A DNA stretch of 64,000 nucleotides from Sphingomonas_L flavalba_A (lineage in GTDB: Bacteria > Pseudomonadota > Alphaproteobacteria > Sphingomonadales > Sphingomonadaceae), in assembly GCF_047553045.1 (NCBI RefSeq), contig NZ_CP180208.1, positions 2,108,001-2,172,000 of the forward strand. The letters are read 5' to 3'. Of the stretch, positions 23,110 through 32,492 are shown in pieces. How positions within the stretch are numbered: position 1 is the first letter of the stretch; each line of letters starts with the position of its first letter. Both the position numbers and the translations under genes were made by a program. The notes below the pieces were generated by a model, which was given only the letters and a program-made list of their open reading frames with translations, had not been told where the DNA came from and searched no databases.

Positions 23110-23318
23110 TCGCGCGGCTGTGCATCGGCCTGGTCCGGCTGTGGCAATGGGGGCCGTCGGTGGTGCTGCCGCCCAGTTGTCGCTACGCGCCGTCCTGTTC
23201 GGCCTATGCAATCGAGGCGCTTCGCCGCTATGGCGCGGTGAAGGGCGGCTGGCTCGCGTTCCGGCGGATCGCGCGCTGTCACCCCTGGGGCGGATCGGGC
23301 TACGACCCGGTGCCATGA
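23106..23318 (+). CDS. yidD: Membrane protein insertion efficiency factor YidD
   Basis: A 70-residue protein with the conserved pattern 'PSCRYAPSCSAYAIEALRRYGAVKGGWLAFRRIARCHPWGGSGYDPVP', which includes three conserved cysteines. YidD is a small membrane-associated helper of YidC. It overlaps rnpA by four bases and is followed by yidC after 18 bases, the standard order. Confidence 0.95.
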   Translation: MIARLCIGLVRLWQWGPSVVLPPSCRYAPSCSAYAIEALRRYGAVKGGWLAFRRIARCHPWGGSGYDPVP

Positions 23319-23336
23319 CCAAAGCGGGAGTATTCG

Positions 23337-25064
23337 GTGGATAATATGCGCAACATGATCCTGGCGATCGTGCTGTCCGCACTTGTGCTGTTCGGCTGGA
23401 GCATGGTTTCGGAACGCTATTTCCCGGCGCCGAAGCCGGCGCCGACGGCCACCACCACGGCGCCCGCCGGCCAGCAGCCGGGCGCCGTCGACGCAACGAC
23501 GCCCGCCGCCACCGCGCCCAGTGCGCTGCGCGACCGCGCGGCTGTGCTGGCGGAAGGGCCGCGCATCCGTATCGACACGCCGAACCTCGCCGGCTCGATC
23601 AACCTGAAGGGCGCGCGCATCGACGATCTGGTGCTGAAACGCCACCGTCAGGCGCTGGACAAGGATTCGCCGCCGGTTCGCCTGCTGTCGCCGGCCGGCG
23701 CCGCCCACGCCTATTTCGCCAGCTTCGGCTGGACCGGCGAAAATGTCGCACTGCCGGGGCCGGATACCGTCTGGACCGCCGATGCCGACGCGATGGTGCC
23801 CGGCAAGCCGCTGACCCTGCGCTGGGACAACGGCGCCGGCCAGACCTTCGTCATCCAGCTGACCGTCGACGCGGACTACATGTTCTCCGTCCGCCAGACG
23901 GTGGCGAACACCGGCGCGGGGACAATCGCGGCGCGCCCCTATTCATTGATCGCCCGCTACGGCGAATCCCCCGACCCGAACGACAAGAGCAGCTGGACGA
24001 TCCACACCGGCCCGGTCGGCTTCTGGGCGGGCAAGGATCATTTCAACATCGATTATTCGACGCTCGACGAAGGCGGCGCCCAGGGCACACGCTTCCAGAT
24101 CGACAAGGGCTGGCTCGGCTTCGGCGACAAATACTGGCTGACCGCGCTGATCCCGGATCAGGCCGCCACGGTCGACGCGGCGCTGTTCGCCCGCACGCCC
24201 GGCGAATATAACGCGGTGTTCAACCCGGCCCGGCCGACGCTGCTCGCACCGGGCAAGGCGTTGACCACCAGCAGCAAATTCTTCGCCGGGGCAAAGGACG
24301 TCCACCTGCTCCAGCGTTACGAAAAGGAAGGTGCCTACCAGCTCGACCTGTCGATCGACTGGGGCTGGTTCTACTGGTTCGAACTGCCGATCTTCTACCT
24401 GCTCGACTGGCTGTTCAAACTGTTCGGCAATTTCGGCGTCGCCATCCTCGGCCTGACCGTCGTCGTGCGCGGCCTGATGTTCCCGATCGCGCAGAAACAG
24501 TTTGCCTCCATGGCGGCAATGCGCGCCGTCCAGCCGAAGATGAAGGCGCTGCAGGAACGCTACAAGGACGACAAGCCGAAGCTGCAACAGGAAATGATGG
24601 CGCTCTACAAGGCGGAAAAGGTCAATCCGCTTGCCGGCTGCCTGCCGACCTTCCTGCAAATCCCGGTGTTCTACGCGCTCTACAAGGTGCTGATGCTGAC
24701 CATCGAGATGCGCCACCAGCCGTTCGTGCTGTGGATCAAGGACCTGTCGGCGCCTGATCCGCTGACCCCGGTCAACCTGTTCGGCCTGTTGCCGTTCACC
24801 CCGCCGCCGTCGCTCGGCATCGGCGTGCTGCCGATCCTGCTCGGCATCACCATGTGGCTGCAATTCCGCCTGAACCCCGCGCCGATGGACGATGTCCAGA
24901 AAAAGGTGTTCGGCTTTATGCCGTGGATTCTGATGTTCGTCATGGCGCCGTTCGCCGCCGGGCTTCAGCTCTACTGGGTGATGTCCAACACGCTGACCAT
25001 CCTCCAGCAGAAATGGCTGTACAGCAGGCATCCCGCGCTGCTCGCCGCCGAAGGCAAGAAATGA
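23337..25064 (+). CDS. yidC: Membrane protein insertase YidC
   Basis: A 575-residue inner-membrane insertase. TM1 is near the N-terminus ('NMILAIVLSALVLFGWSMVSE'), followed by a linker and the large periplasmic beta domain (about 60-330) of Gram-negative YidC. The conserved five-TM insertase core begins near 345 ('FYLLDWLFKLFGNFGVAILGLTVVVRG') and contains 'FPIAQKQFASMAAMRAVQPKMKALQERY'. The GTG start at 23337 has GGGAG at a good distance and matches the family N-terminus. Its stop overlaps the engB start. Confidence 0.96.
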   Translation: MDNMRNMILAIVLSALVLFGWSMVSERYFPAPKPAPTATTTAPAGQQPGAVDATTPAATAPSALRDRAAVLAEGPRIRIDTPNLAGSINLKGARIDDLVLKRHRQALDKDSPPVRLLSPAGAAHAYFASFGWTGENVALPGPDTVWTADADAMVPGKPLTLRWDNGAGQTFVIQLTVDADYMFSVRQTVANTGAGTIAARPYSLIARYGESPDPNDKSSWTIHTGPVGFWAGKDHFNIDYSTLDEGGAQGTRFQIDKGWLGFGDKYWLTALIPDQAATVDAALFARTPGEYNAVFNPARPTLLAPGKALTTSSKFFAGAKDVHLLQRYEKEGAYQLDLSIDWGWFYWFELPIFYLLDWLFKLFGNFGVAILGLTVVVRGLMFPIAQKQFASMAAMRAVQPKMKALQERYKDDKPKLQQEMMALYKAEKVNPLAGCLPTFLQIPVFYALYKVLMLTIEMRHQPFVLWIKDLSAPDPLTPVNLFGLLPFTPPPSLGIGVLPILLGITMWLQFRLNPAPMDDVQKKVFGFMPWILMFVMAPFAAGLQLYWVMSNTLTILQQKWLYSRHPALLAAEGKK

Positions 25065-25690
25065 CCGACGATCAGGCAGAGGCCGGCCGGCGCCTGTTCG
25101 CCGGCCCGGTCACTTTCCTGAAATCGGCGCCCGGCCTCAAATTCCTGCCCGACCCGGCAGTGCCGGAAGTGGCGTTCGCCGGCCGGTCCAACGTCGGCAA
25201 GTCGTCGCTGCTCAACGCGCTGACCGGGCGCAAGGCGATCGCCCGCACCTCGAACACGCCGGGGCGGACGCAGGAACTGAACTTCTTCGATGTCGGCGAT
25301 CCGCTGGCGCTGCGGCTGGTCGACATGCCGGGCTACGGCTTCGCGAAGGCGCCGAAGGATGTCGTCCGCCGCTGGCGCGGGCTGATCGGCGATTTCCTGC
25401 GCGGCCGCGCCGTACTGAAACGCACGCTGGTGCTGGTGGACAGCCGCCACGGCCTGAAGGACGTCGACCGCGAACTGATGGCGATGCTCGACGCCGCCGC
25501 CGTCGGTTACCGGCTGGTGCTGACCAAGACGGACAAGATCAAGCCGACCGAACTGGCCGCGACCGCCGCCGCCGTCGCGGCAGAGGCCCGCACCCACCCC
25601 GCCGCCTATCCCGACATCCTCGCCACCTCCAGCGAAACCGGCCAGGGCATCGCCGAACTGCGCGCCGCCGTCGCGGAGGCGATCGCCTAG
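25061..25690 (+). CDS. engB: Ribosome biogenesis GTP-binding protein EngB (YihA/YsxC)
   Basis: A 209-residue TRAFAC GTPase needed for assembly of the large ribosomal subunit. The G motifs are G1 'GRSNVGKSSLLNAL' (about 43-56), G2 'TSNTPGRTQ', G3 'DMPGYGFAKAP', G4 'TKTDKIK' and G5 'ATSSETGQGI'. The start ATG overlaps the yidC stop (ATGA), a fixed alphaproteobacterial arrangement. Confidence 0.95.
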   Translation: MTDDQAEAGRRLFAGPVTFLKSAPGLKFLPDPAVPEVAFAGRSNVGKSSLLNALTGRKAIARTSNTPGRTQELNFFDVGDPLALRLVDMPGYGFAKAPKDVVRRWRGLIGDFLRGRAVLKRTLVLVDSRHGLKDVDRELMAMLDAAAVGYRLVLTKTDKIKPTELAATAAAVAAEARTHPAAYPDILATSSETGQGIAELRAAVAEAIA

Positions 25691-25741
25691 ACAGGCACCG
25701 TGCCAGCCCTTACCCAACGCCCTCCACGAATGGAGGCGGCG

Positions 25742-26407
25742 GTGCTCAAGCTCATCATCGGCAACAAGGCATATAGCAGCTGGTCGCTGCGCGGCTGGCT
25801 CGCGGTCAAGCAGTCCGGCCTGCCGTTCGAGGAAATCACCGTGCCGCTGTTCGATGCCGAATGGGACAGGCGTCGCGCCGGCGACGAATTCGCGCCCAGC
25901 CAGGGCAAGGTGCCGATTCTGTGGGACGGCGACACCGTCGTCTGGGATTCGCTGGCGATCGTCGACTGGCTGGCCGACAGCGTCGGTCAGGACCGTTTCT
26001 GGCCGAAAGACGCCGCCGCCCGCGCAATGGCGCGGTCGATGGCGGCGGAAATGCATTCCGGCTTCGCCGCCCTGCGCCGCGAACACGGCATGAACGTGCG
26101 CCGCCACTATCCGCCCGCCCAGCTCACTACGGAGGCGACGGCGGACATCACCCGCGTCGTCAGCCTGTGGGCGGAGGCACGCTCGCGCTACGGCGGCGGC
26201 GGGCCGTTCCTGTTCGGCACGTTCAATGCCGCCGACATCATGTTCGCGCCGGTTGTCACCCGCTTCGTCACCTATTCGATCCCGGTCCCCCGCTTCGCCC
26301 AGGCTTATATGGAGGCGGTGCTCAACCATCCCTGGATGCAGGAATGGATCGTCGCCGCGCAGGACGAACCCTGGGTCATCGAGAAATACGAGCAGCCGGC
26401 CGCCTGA
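25742..26407 (+). CDS. Glutathione S-transferase family protein
   Basis: A 221-residue cytoplasmic GST. The thioredoxin-like N-terminal domain begins 'LKLIIGNKAYSSWSLRGWLAVKQSGLPFEEI', with a likely catalytic Ser in 'YSSWS', and has the glutathione-binding 'GKVPILWDGDTVVWDSLAI' (cis-Pro, then D-S). A helical C-terminal domain follows. The start chosen is GTG 25742 because GGAGG lies five bases upstream; that GGAGG is inside an upstream in-frame ATG (25730), which lacks its own site. The substrate is unknown; relatives are often annotated as detoxification or stress proteins. Confidence 0.85.
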   Translation: MLKLIIGNKAYSSWSLRGWLAVKQSGLPFEEITVPLFDAEWDRRRAGDEFAPSQGKVPILWDGDTVVWDSLAIVDWLADSVGQDRFWPKDAAARAMARSMAAEMHSGFAALRREHGMNVRRHYPPAQLTTEATADITRVVSLWAEARSRYGGGGPFLFGTFNAADIMFAPVVTRFVTYSIPVPRFAQAYMEAVLNHPWMQEWIVAAQDEPWVIEKYEQPAA

Positions 26408-26598
26408 CCGGGCCTCCCCTTTTCGAATCGATTCGCTGCTTTTTCGGTGGAGGCAGCGCCAGCGCCTTGTGCCGCCATCGAAAACGGACGTCGCGGAATC
26501 GGCGGTTTTGGCCGCCTCGCTTGTCTCGGGCGGCACGGACGGCCAAACAGGCGCCGTCCGGTGCCCGGCGGCATCGGTATGGAGCGAAGGGGGAAAAC

Positions 26599-27057
26599 GT
26601 GCCGACCGTCGCGATCGACGCCTACCGGGACCTGATCGGACAACCGCTCGGCACCTCCGACTGGCTGACGGTCAGTCAGGACATGATCGATCGCTTCGCC
26701 GACGCGACCGGCGACCATCAGTTCATCCATGTCGACCCCGAACGCGCCGCGGCAACGCCATTCGGCGGGACCATCGCCCACGGCTTCCTGTCGCTGTCGC
26801 TGATGTCCGCCCTCTACGAAACCACCGACATGCCGCGTCCGGCCGGCATCCGCATCGGTGTCAATTACGGCGGCGACAAGACGCGGTTCCTGACCCCGGT
26901 GCGCTCCAACAAGCGTGTCCGTGCCCATTTCCGCCTGCTCGCTTTCGACGAAAAGCAGCCCGGCCGTTACCAGCAGACGATCGAATATGTGTTGGAAATA
27001 GAGGGGGAGGAAAAACCCGCCTTGGTTTCCGAGTGGATCATGCTGTTCTTCACCTGA
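26599..27057 (+). CDS. MaoC-family (R)-specific enoyl-CoA hydratase-like protein
   Basis: A 152-residue hot-dog-fold hydratase. The catalytic Asp/His pair lies in 'DATGDHQFIHVDPERAAATPFGGTIAHGFLSLSL', the MaoC signature. Such enzymes hydrate 2-enoyl-CoA to (R)-3-hydroxyacyl-CoA and can supply polyhydroxyalkanoate monomers. GTG 26599 follows AAGGGGGA and is the only good start. The thiolase gene follows after 19 bases, and a PHA depolymerase lies 2.2 kb on, which supports an acyl-CoA/PHA role. Confidence 0.85.
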   Translation: MPTVAIDAYRDLIGQPLGTSDWLTVSQDMIDRFADATGDHQFIHVDPERAAATPFGGTIAHGFLSLSLMSALYETTDMPRPAGIRIGVNYGGDKTRFLTPVRSNKRVRAHFRLLAFDEKQPGRYQQTIEYVLEIEGEEKPALVSEWIMLFFT

Positions 27058-27076
27058 TAACCTAGGAGCAAAGACC

Positions 27077-28255
27077 ATGCGCGACGCCGTCATCGTATCC
27101 ACCGCCCGCACGCCGATCGGCCGCGCCTATCGCGGGGCGTTCAACAACACCCCCGCCCCCACCCTCGGCGCCCACGCGATCCGCGCCGCGGTCGAACGCG
27201 CCGGCATCGACGGTGCCGAGGTCGACGACGTCTGCTTCGGTGCCGCCCTCCAGCAGGGATCGCAGGCGACCAACGTCGCCCGCACCGCCCTGCTCCGCGC
27301 CGGCCTGCCGGTGACAGTGTCCGGCATGTCGCTCGACCGGCAATGCTCGTCCGGCCTGATGGCGATCGCCACCGCCGCCAAGCAGATCATCGTCGACAAC
27401 ATGGACATCTGCGTCGGCGGCGGTCTGGAATCGATCTCGCTGGTCCAGACCAAGGAGATGCGCGTCGCCCCCGACCCCGAACTGGTCGCGATGCACAAGG
27501 ACATCTACATGCCGATGCTCGGCACCGCCGAGACCGTCGCCAAGCGCTACAACATCAGCCGTGAAGCGCAGGACGCCTACGCCCTCCAGTCGCAGCAGCG
27601 CACCGCCGCCGCCCAGGCCGCCGGCCGCTTCGATGCGGAGATCGTACCGACCACGGCGACGATGGCGGTGACCGACAAGGCGACCGGCGCGATCACCTAT
27701 AAGGAAGTCACGCTGGCGAAGGACGAAGGCAACCGCCCCGAAACGACGCTGGAAGGGCTTGCCGCGCTCAACCCGGTGCTCGGGCCGGGCATGAACATCA
27801 CCGCCGGCAACGCCAGCCAGCTCTCCGACGGCTCGTCAGCGGCGGTGCTGATGGAGGCGAAGGTCGCGGAGAAGCGCGGCCTTGCTCCGCTCGGCCGCTA
27901 TGTCGGCATGGCGGTCGCCGGCACCGAGCCGGACGAAATGGGCATCGGACCGGTCTTCGCAATCCCGAAGCTGCTCAAGCGCTTCAACCTGAAGATGGAC
28001 GATATCGGTCTGTGGGAACTGAACGAAGCGTTCGCGGTGCAGGTGCTCTATTGCCGCGACACGCTCGGCATCCCCGACGAATTGCTGAACGTCAGCGGCG
28101 GCGCGATCTCGATCGGCCACCCCTACGGCATGTCCGGCGCCCGGATGACCGGCCACGCGCTGATCGAAGGCAAGCGGCGCGGCGCGAAATATGTCGTTGT
28201 GACGATGTGCATCGGCGGCGGTATGGGCGCGGCCGGGCTGTTCGAGGTTCTGTAA
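27077..28255 (+). CDS. Acetyl-CoA C-acyltransferase (thiolase)
   Basis: A complete 392-residue thiolase. The nucleophilic cysteine is in 'SLDRQCSSGLMA', the active-site histidine in 'GGAISIGHPYGMSGARM', and the second cysteine in 'CIGGGMGAAGLF'. 'NPFAVQ'-type 'ELNEAFAVQVL' is also conserved. The enzyme either cleaves 3-oxoacyl-CoA in beta-oxidation or condenses acetyl-CoA; the sequence alone does not decide. It shares a transcription direction with the MaoC gene and ends at a strong hairpin shared with the convergent desaturase gene. Confidence 0.92.
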   Translation: MRDAVIVSTARTPIGRAYRGAFNNTPAPTLGAHAIRAAVERAGIDGAEVDDVCFGAALQQGSQATNVARTALLRAGLPVTVSGMSLDRQCSSGLMAIATAAKQIIVDNMDICVGGGLESISLVQTKEMRVAPDPELVAMHKDIYMPMLGTAETVAKRYNISREAQDAYALQSQQRTAAAQAAGRFDAEIVPTTATMAVTDKATGAITYKEVTLAKDEGNRPETTLEGLAALNPVLGPGMNITAGNASQLSDGSSAAVLMEAKVAEKRGLAPLGRYVGMAVAGTEPDEMGIGPVFAIPKLLKRFNLKMDDIGLWELNEAFAVQVLYCRDTLGIPDELLNVSGGAISIGHPYGMSGARMTGHALIEGKRRGAKYVVVTMCIGGGMGAAGLFEVL

Positions 28256-28270
28256 CGCCGAAACTGCGCT

Positions 28271-28303
28271 GATCCCGGGCCGTGTCCGCCACGGCCCGGG
28301 ATC
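28271..28303. terminator. Bidirectional hairpin between thiolase and desaturase genes
   Basis: A perfect 14-base-pair stem (GATCCCGGGCCGTG and its complement) with a five-base loop lies between two converging genes. There is no T-run, so termination strength is uncertain. Confidence 0.55.
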
Positions 28304-28306
28304 GGG

Positions 28307-29236
28307 CTAGGTCCGGCGCTCGGTCACAGGCGGCACATCCGGCGCCGCCGACTGTTGCGGTACCAGCCCTTCGAACCGGGTGCCCTTCGCTCGCAGGATC
28401 GGCTCGATTTCCCGGAAGAAGCGGCCATAGTGATAGAATGGCACGCTGGGCCACAGATGGTGAACCAGATGGACATCGTGGCCCATGTAAAGCAGCGGTC
28501 CGACCAGCGGCACCTTCATGATCCGCGCCTGAAGATACCGATTGCCCTCCACGAACGGCGTATGCGGCAGCCACTGCTGGAACGTACCCAGCATCAGCCG
28601 GCCGAGCGCGGCGGGAATGACGAATAGCGCGAACACGACTTCGCCATAGCCGATCGCCACCATCGCCCAGACGAACAGGCACAGGCCGGTATGGGCGGCA
28701 ATGTGCACCCGCCATTCCCGCTCGGTCATGATATCGCGAGTGTCGAGATAGCCGGTGTCGAAACCGATGCGGTCGAACACCCATTTGACGACCGGGATCG
28801 GGATCAGATTGGCGATGATCGAAACCACCCAGATCAGCAGCAACCGCAGATAGCTGCCCTTCAGGAAAATATCGGGGTCGCGCGCCGTGTTGGTATGGGC
28901 ATGGTGGGCCAGATGGGTGCGCTGGAGCAGCGGCCAGGTCGTGCCGATCGCCACCGAGCCGACCCAGCCGAGCGCGTTGTTGATCGGATCGAACGCTCGC
29001 GACCGCCGCATCAGGTTGCGGTGCAGCGCTTCGTGCACGATGGTATAATGCATATAGGCGGTGAACCCCAGGATCGGGGTCGCCATCCACAGGCCGATCC
29101 GCCCGCTCAGCGCAGCGGCGATGATCGCCAGGTGCACCATCGGAAGGGCGAAGGCATAGACGATCGTGGGCCACGCCACGTCCGGCGACAACGCCTTCGC
29201 CGCAGCCCGCTCGGCTGCGATGCTATTCTCCGTCAT
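28307..29236 (-). CDS. Fatty-acid desaturase / carotenoid hydroxylase-like membrane di-iron enzyme
   Basis: A 309-residue membrane protein with the three histidine boxes of the desaturase superfamily: H68-E-A-L-H72, H108-L-A-H-H112 (with H114) and 'GHDVHLVHHLWPSVPFYHYG' near residue 255. Hydrophobic segments at about 25-45, 50-62, 130-150 and 185-215 fit the four-helix layout. The substrate may be a fatty acyl lipid or a carotenoid ring; the 'HLVHHLWP' box occurs in both groups. It is convergent with the thiolase gene and starts 67 bases from the 3' end of the PHA depolymerase gene. Confidence 0.82.
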   Translation of the reverse strand: MTENSIAAERAAAKALSPDVAWPTIVYAFALPMVHLAIIAAALSGRIGLWMATPILGFTAYMHYTIVHEALHRNLMRRSRAFDPINNALGWVGSVAIGTTWPLLQRTHLAHHAHTNTARDPDIFLKGSYLRLLLIWVVSIIANLIPIPVVKWVFDRIGFDTGYLDTRDIMTEREWRVHIAAHTGLCLFVWAMVAIGYGEVVFALFVIPAALGRLMLGTFQQWLPHTPFVEGNRYLQARIMKVPLVGPLLYMGHDVHLVHHLWPSVPFYHYGRFFREIEPILRAKGTRFEGLVPQQSAAPDVPPVTERRT

Positions 29237-29303
29237 TAACCACCCCGATCGTGGATTTCAGCCGAGTCCATAGCAGTTTGGCAGCCGAATCCAAAGTGGG
29301 GCG

Positions 29304-30521
29304 TCAGGCGTGAGCGGCGATCCACCCTTCCAGCACCGGCGCGATCTGCTGGCGCCACCGGCTGCCGTTGAAGATGCCGTAATGGCCGACACCTTTCGCC
29401 AGGTGATACTTCTTGGCCGCAGCCGGCAGGCGTGTCGCCAGCGTCAGCGCCGCCTTCGTCTGGCCAACGCCGGATATGTCGTCGCGCTCGCCCTCGACCG
29501 CAAGCAGTGCAATGTCTGTGATGGCGGACGGGTCGACCGTCGTACCACGGTGGGTCAAGGTACCAAGCGGAAGGGCGTGGCGCTGAAACACCATGTCGAC
29601 GGTTTGCAAGTAGAATTCCGCGGTCATGTCGCAGACGGAGCGATACTCGTCGTAGAAATCCTTGGCCGCCTCCGCCCCTTCGCCATCACCGGCGACAAGG
29701 TGCTTGAACATCTCCCAATGGCTCATCAGGTGGCTGCCCAGGTTCATCGACATGAATCCGGCGAGTTGAAGAAAACCCGGATAAACCCGCCGCCCGGCGC
29801 CGGGGTGATTGAACGGCACCGTCACGATGACATTCTGTTCGAACCAGGCACGCGGCCGCTCCGTCGCCAGCGTGTTGACCGCTGTCGGCGCCTCGCGCGT
29901 ATCGATCGGCCCACCCATCATGGTCAGCGTTTTCGGCCGGCACGGATGGCCCGCCGCCGACATCAACGCCGCGGCGGCATAGCAGGGCACGGACGGCTGG
30001 CAGACCGCCAACATGTGCGCACCGGGGCCAAGATGCTCGAGAAAGGCGACGATATAGTCGATATAGTCGTCAAGATCGAAGCGCCCCTCGGTGAGCGGAA
30101 CCTGCCGCGCATCCCGCCAGTCGGTGATGTAAACGTCGTGCCCGGGCAGCATCCGCTCGACGGTGCCACGCAGCAAGGTCGCGTAGTGGCCGGACATCGG
30201 TGCAACGATCAGCAGCCGCGGCTGCCCTTCCACACCTTCGCGCCGGAAATGCTTTAACTGGCCGAACGGCAAGCGCAGCGCGATCTCTTCCTGTACGGCA
30301 ACCCGCTTACCGTCGACTGTCGTGTCGGTCAGCCCGAACTCCGGCTTGCCGCGTGGCGCCGCGGCGTGGGCAAACACTTCCAGCGCCGACGCGATGACCG
30401 GCCCTCCACCGAAATACGCCATCGGGTTTGCGGGATTGGCGAGTAGCTCAACACCGGCATTGGCCATCGCGCTTGCCCCAGCCAGAAGCGAGCGCTGCAT
30501 TTCATAGGCACTATAGAGCAT
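29304..30521 (-). CDS. phaZ: Intracellular polyhydroxyalkanoate depolymerase
   Basis: A 405-residue enzyme of the intracellular PhaZ family. It has the cysteine nucleophile C174 in 'LAVCQPSVPCYAAA' in place of the serine of lipase boxes, as in Ralstonia PhaZ1, then a likely acid in 'VEGERDDISGVGQT' and base in 'KGVGHYGIFNG'. The N-terminus ('MLYSAYEMQR') and 'DWRDARQVPLTEGRFDLDDYIDYI' are family hallmarks. It would mobilise stored polyhydroxybutyrate. No PHA synthase or phasin is in the window. Confidence 0.92.
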   Translation of the reverse strand: MLYSAYEMQRSLLAGASAMANAGVELLANPANPMAYFGGGPVIASALEVFAHAAAPRGKPEFGLTDTTVDGKRVAVQEEIALRLPFGQLKHFRREGVEGQPRLLIVAPMSGHYATLLRGTVERMLPGHDVYITDWRDARQVPLTEGRFDLDDYIDYIVAFLEHLGPGAHMLAVCQPSVPCYAAAALMSAAGHPCRPKTLTMMGGPIDTREAPTAVNTLATERPRAWFEQNVIVTVPFNHPGAGRRVYPGFLQLAGFMSMNLGSHLMSHWEMFKHLVAGDGEGAEAAKDFYDEYRSVCDMTAEFYLQTVDMVFQRHALPLGTLTHRGTTVDPSAITDIALLAVEGERDDISGVGQTKAALTLATRLPAAAKKYHLAKGVGHYGIFNGSRWRQQIAPVLEGWIAAHA

Positions 30522-30714
30522 TCACAATCCCCACCCGCGCCCCCGACCCTGGGGCGCAAGCAGGAAACCTACGCGCATTTATCACCGCGTTGCAACATGC
30601 CAGCGCAACCGGCCCGTCCCGCTTTGAGTCGGTATTGCCTACGCCTGGCGACAACGCGGTGTGGACGGAGACTCTGCGCATTGAGGGACGCCCGCCCCCC
30701 TGCTAGAGGGCGGC

Positions 30715-32487
30715 ATGGCCGACGAACCCAACGGTGCCGGCGAGCGCAAGCTCGGCAATCTCAGAATGATCTGGGCCCATGCCGCCCGCTATCCGGGACA
30801 TATAACCGGCGCGGCGCTCGCGCTGCTGGTCGCGGCTGCGGCCACCCTCGCGATCCCCAGTGGATTCAAGCGGATCATCGACAACGGCTTCGTTGTGCAT
30901 GGCGGCAATATCGCGCCCTATTTCCGCTACCTGCTGATGATCGTCGTCGTCCTGGCGATCGCGACCGCATTGCGTTTCTATTTCGTATCCTGGCTGGGCG
31001 AACGCGTCGTCGCCGATATCCGCAAGGCGGTGCAGACCAACCTGCTCCGCCTCGCGCCCCGCTATTTCGAGGAAAACCGCCCGTCCGAGATCGCGTCGCG
31101 GATGACCGCCGACACCTCCGTGATCGAACAGGTGGTCGGAACCACGATTTCCGTTGCACTGCGCAATATCGTGATGGGGATCGGCGGCATCGTCTACCTG
31201 TTCATGCTGGCGCCAAAGCTGGCGGCGATGTTGTTGCTCGGCATTCCCCTGGTCGTGCTGCCGATCGTGCTGATCGGGCGACGGCTGACCGCGATTTCCC
31301 GCCAGAGCCAGGACCGAGTAGCGGAAGTCGGCGCGATCGTGGCTGAAACGCTGGGTGCGATGAAGATCGTCCAGGCATTCGGTCAGGAGAAGCGGGAACG
31401 CGCGCGTTTTGGGATCGCGGTGGATCGGGCGTTCGGCACAGCGCGGCGGCGGATCGTGATTCGCGCCGCGATGACCGCAGTCGTTATCGCATTGATTTTC
31501 GGTTCGATCACGATGGTGATGTGGCAAGGCGCGCTGGACGTGGCGCTAGGCCGTATTTCCAGTGGCGACATTGCCGCTTTCGTGCTGACAGGTGGGTTGG
31601 TTGCCGGGGCGTTCGGCGCACTGACCGAGGTATACGGCGACCTGCTGCGCGGTGCAGGCGCGGCTGGAAGGCTGGGCGAATTACTGGCTGAAATGCCGGA
31701 AATCCGCGCACCTGCCACTCCGATGGCGTTGCCGGAGCCGCCACGCGGCCATCTCACCTTTGATCATGTCACCTTTCATTACCCAACCCGGCCCGATGTC
31801 GCCGCGCTCGACGATTTCAGTCTGGCGGTGGCGCCGGGCGAAACGGTGGCGGTGGTCGGCCCGTCCGGCGCCGGCAAGTCGACATTGTTCCAGCTTGCCC
31901 AACGCTTCTACGATCCGCAGCAGGGGACGGTCCGGCTCGACGGCATCGCCCTCCCGGATGCCGATCCGGCGGCGATCCGTGCGCGCATTGCGATGGTGCC
32001 GCAGGAAACCGTGATCTTCGCCGCATCGGCGCGCGACAATCTGCGCTATGGCCGGTGGGAAGCCGATGACGACGCGCTGTGGGCAGCGGCGGAGGCGGCC
32101 AACGCCGCCGGCTTCCTGCGCGCCCTGCCGGAGGGGCTGGACACGTTCATGGGCGAAGGTGGCGCCCGCCTGTCCGGCGGTCAGCGCCAGCGGCTGGCGA
32201 TCGCCCGCGCTATCCTGCGTGATTCGCCAATCCTGCTACTCGACGAGGCGACATCGGCGCTCGATGCGGAAAGCGAGCGGTTGGTTCAGACCGCGCTTGA
32301 GCGGTTGATGGCCAATCGGACGACAGTGGTCGTCGCCCATCGGCTGGCGACGGTACGTGCCGCCGACCGGATCGTGGTGATGGCCGACGGCCGTATCGCC
32401 GAACAGGGCAATCACGACAGCCTGTCCGCCGCCAACGGGCTGTACGCCCGCCTCGCCCGGCTGCAGTTCGAAGGACTGGCGGCCTAG
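30715..32487 (+). CDS. ABC transporter, fused permease and ATPase (exporter type)
   Basis: A 590-residue half-transporter. Residues about 20-330 form the six-TM exporter domain and about 345-585 the ATPase, with Walker A 'GPSGAGKST' from G382, signature 'LSGGQRQR' from about 486, Walker B 'ILLLDEATSALD' and H-loop 'VVAHRLATV'. It resembles MsbA-like and multidrug/lipid exporters and would work as a homodimer. The cargo is unknown. It is followed by aat after five bases, which suggests cotranscription. Confidence 0.9.
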   Translation: MADEPNGAGERKLGNLRMIWAHAARYPGHITGAALALLVAAAATLAIPSGFKRIIDNGFVVHGGNIAPYFRYLLMIVVVLAIATALRFYFVSWLGERVVADIRKAVQTNLLRLAPRYFEENRPSEIASRMTADTSVIEQVVGTTISVALRNIVMGIGGIVYLFMLAPKLAAMLLLGIPLVVLPIVLIGRRLTAISRQSQDRVAEVGAIVAETLGAMKIVQAFGQEKRERARFGIAVDRAFGTARRRIVIRAAMTAVVIALIFGSITMVMWQGALDVALGRISSGDIAAFVLTGGLVAGAFGALTEVYGDLLRGAGAAGRLGELLAEMPEIRAPATPMALPEPPRGHLTFDHVTFHYPTRPDVAALDDFSLAVAPGETVAVVGPSGAGKSTLFQLAQRFYDPQQGTVRLDGIALPDADPAAIRARIAMVPQETVIFAASARDNLRYGRWEADDDALWAAAEAANAAGFLRALPEGLDTFMGEGGARLSGGQRQRLAIARAILRDSPILLLDEATSALDAESERLVQTALERLMANRTTVVVAHRLATVRAADRIVVMADGRIAEQGNHDSLSAANGLYARLARLQFEGLAA

Positions 32488-32492
32488 GCCCC

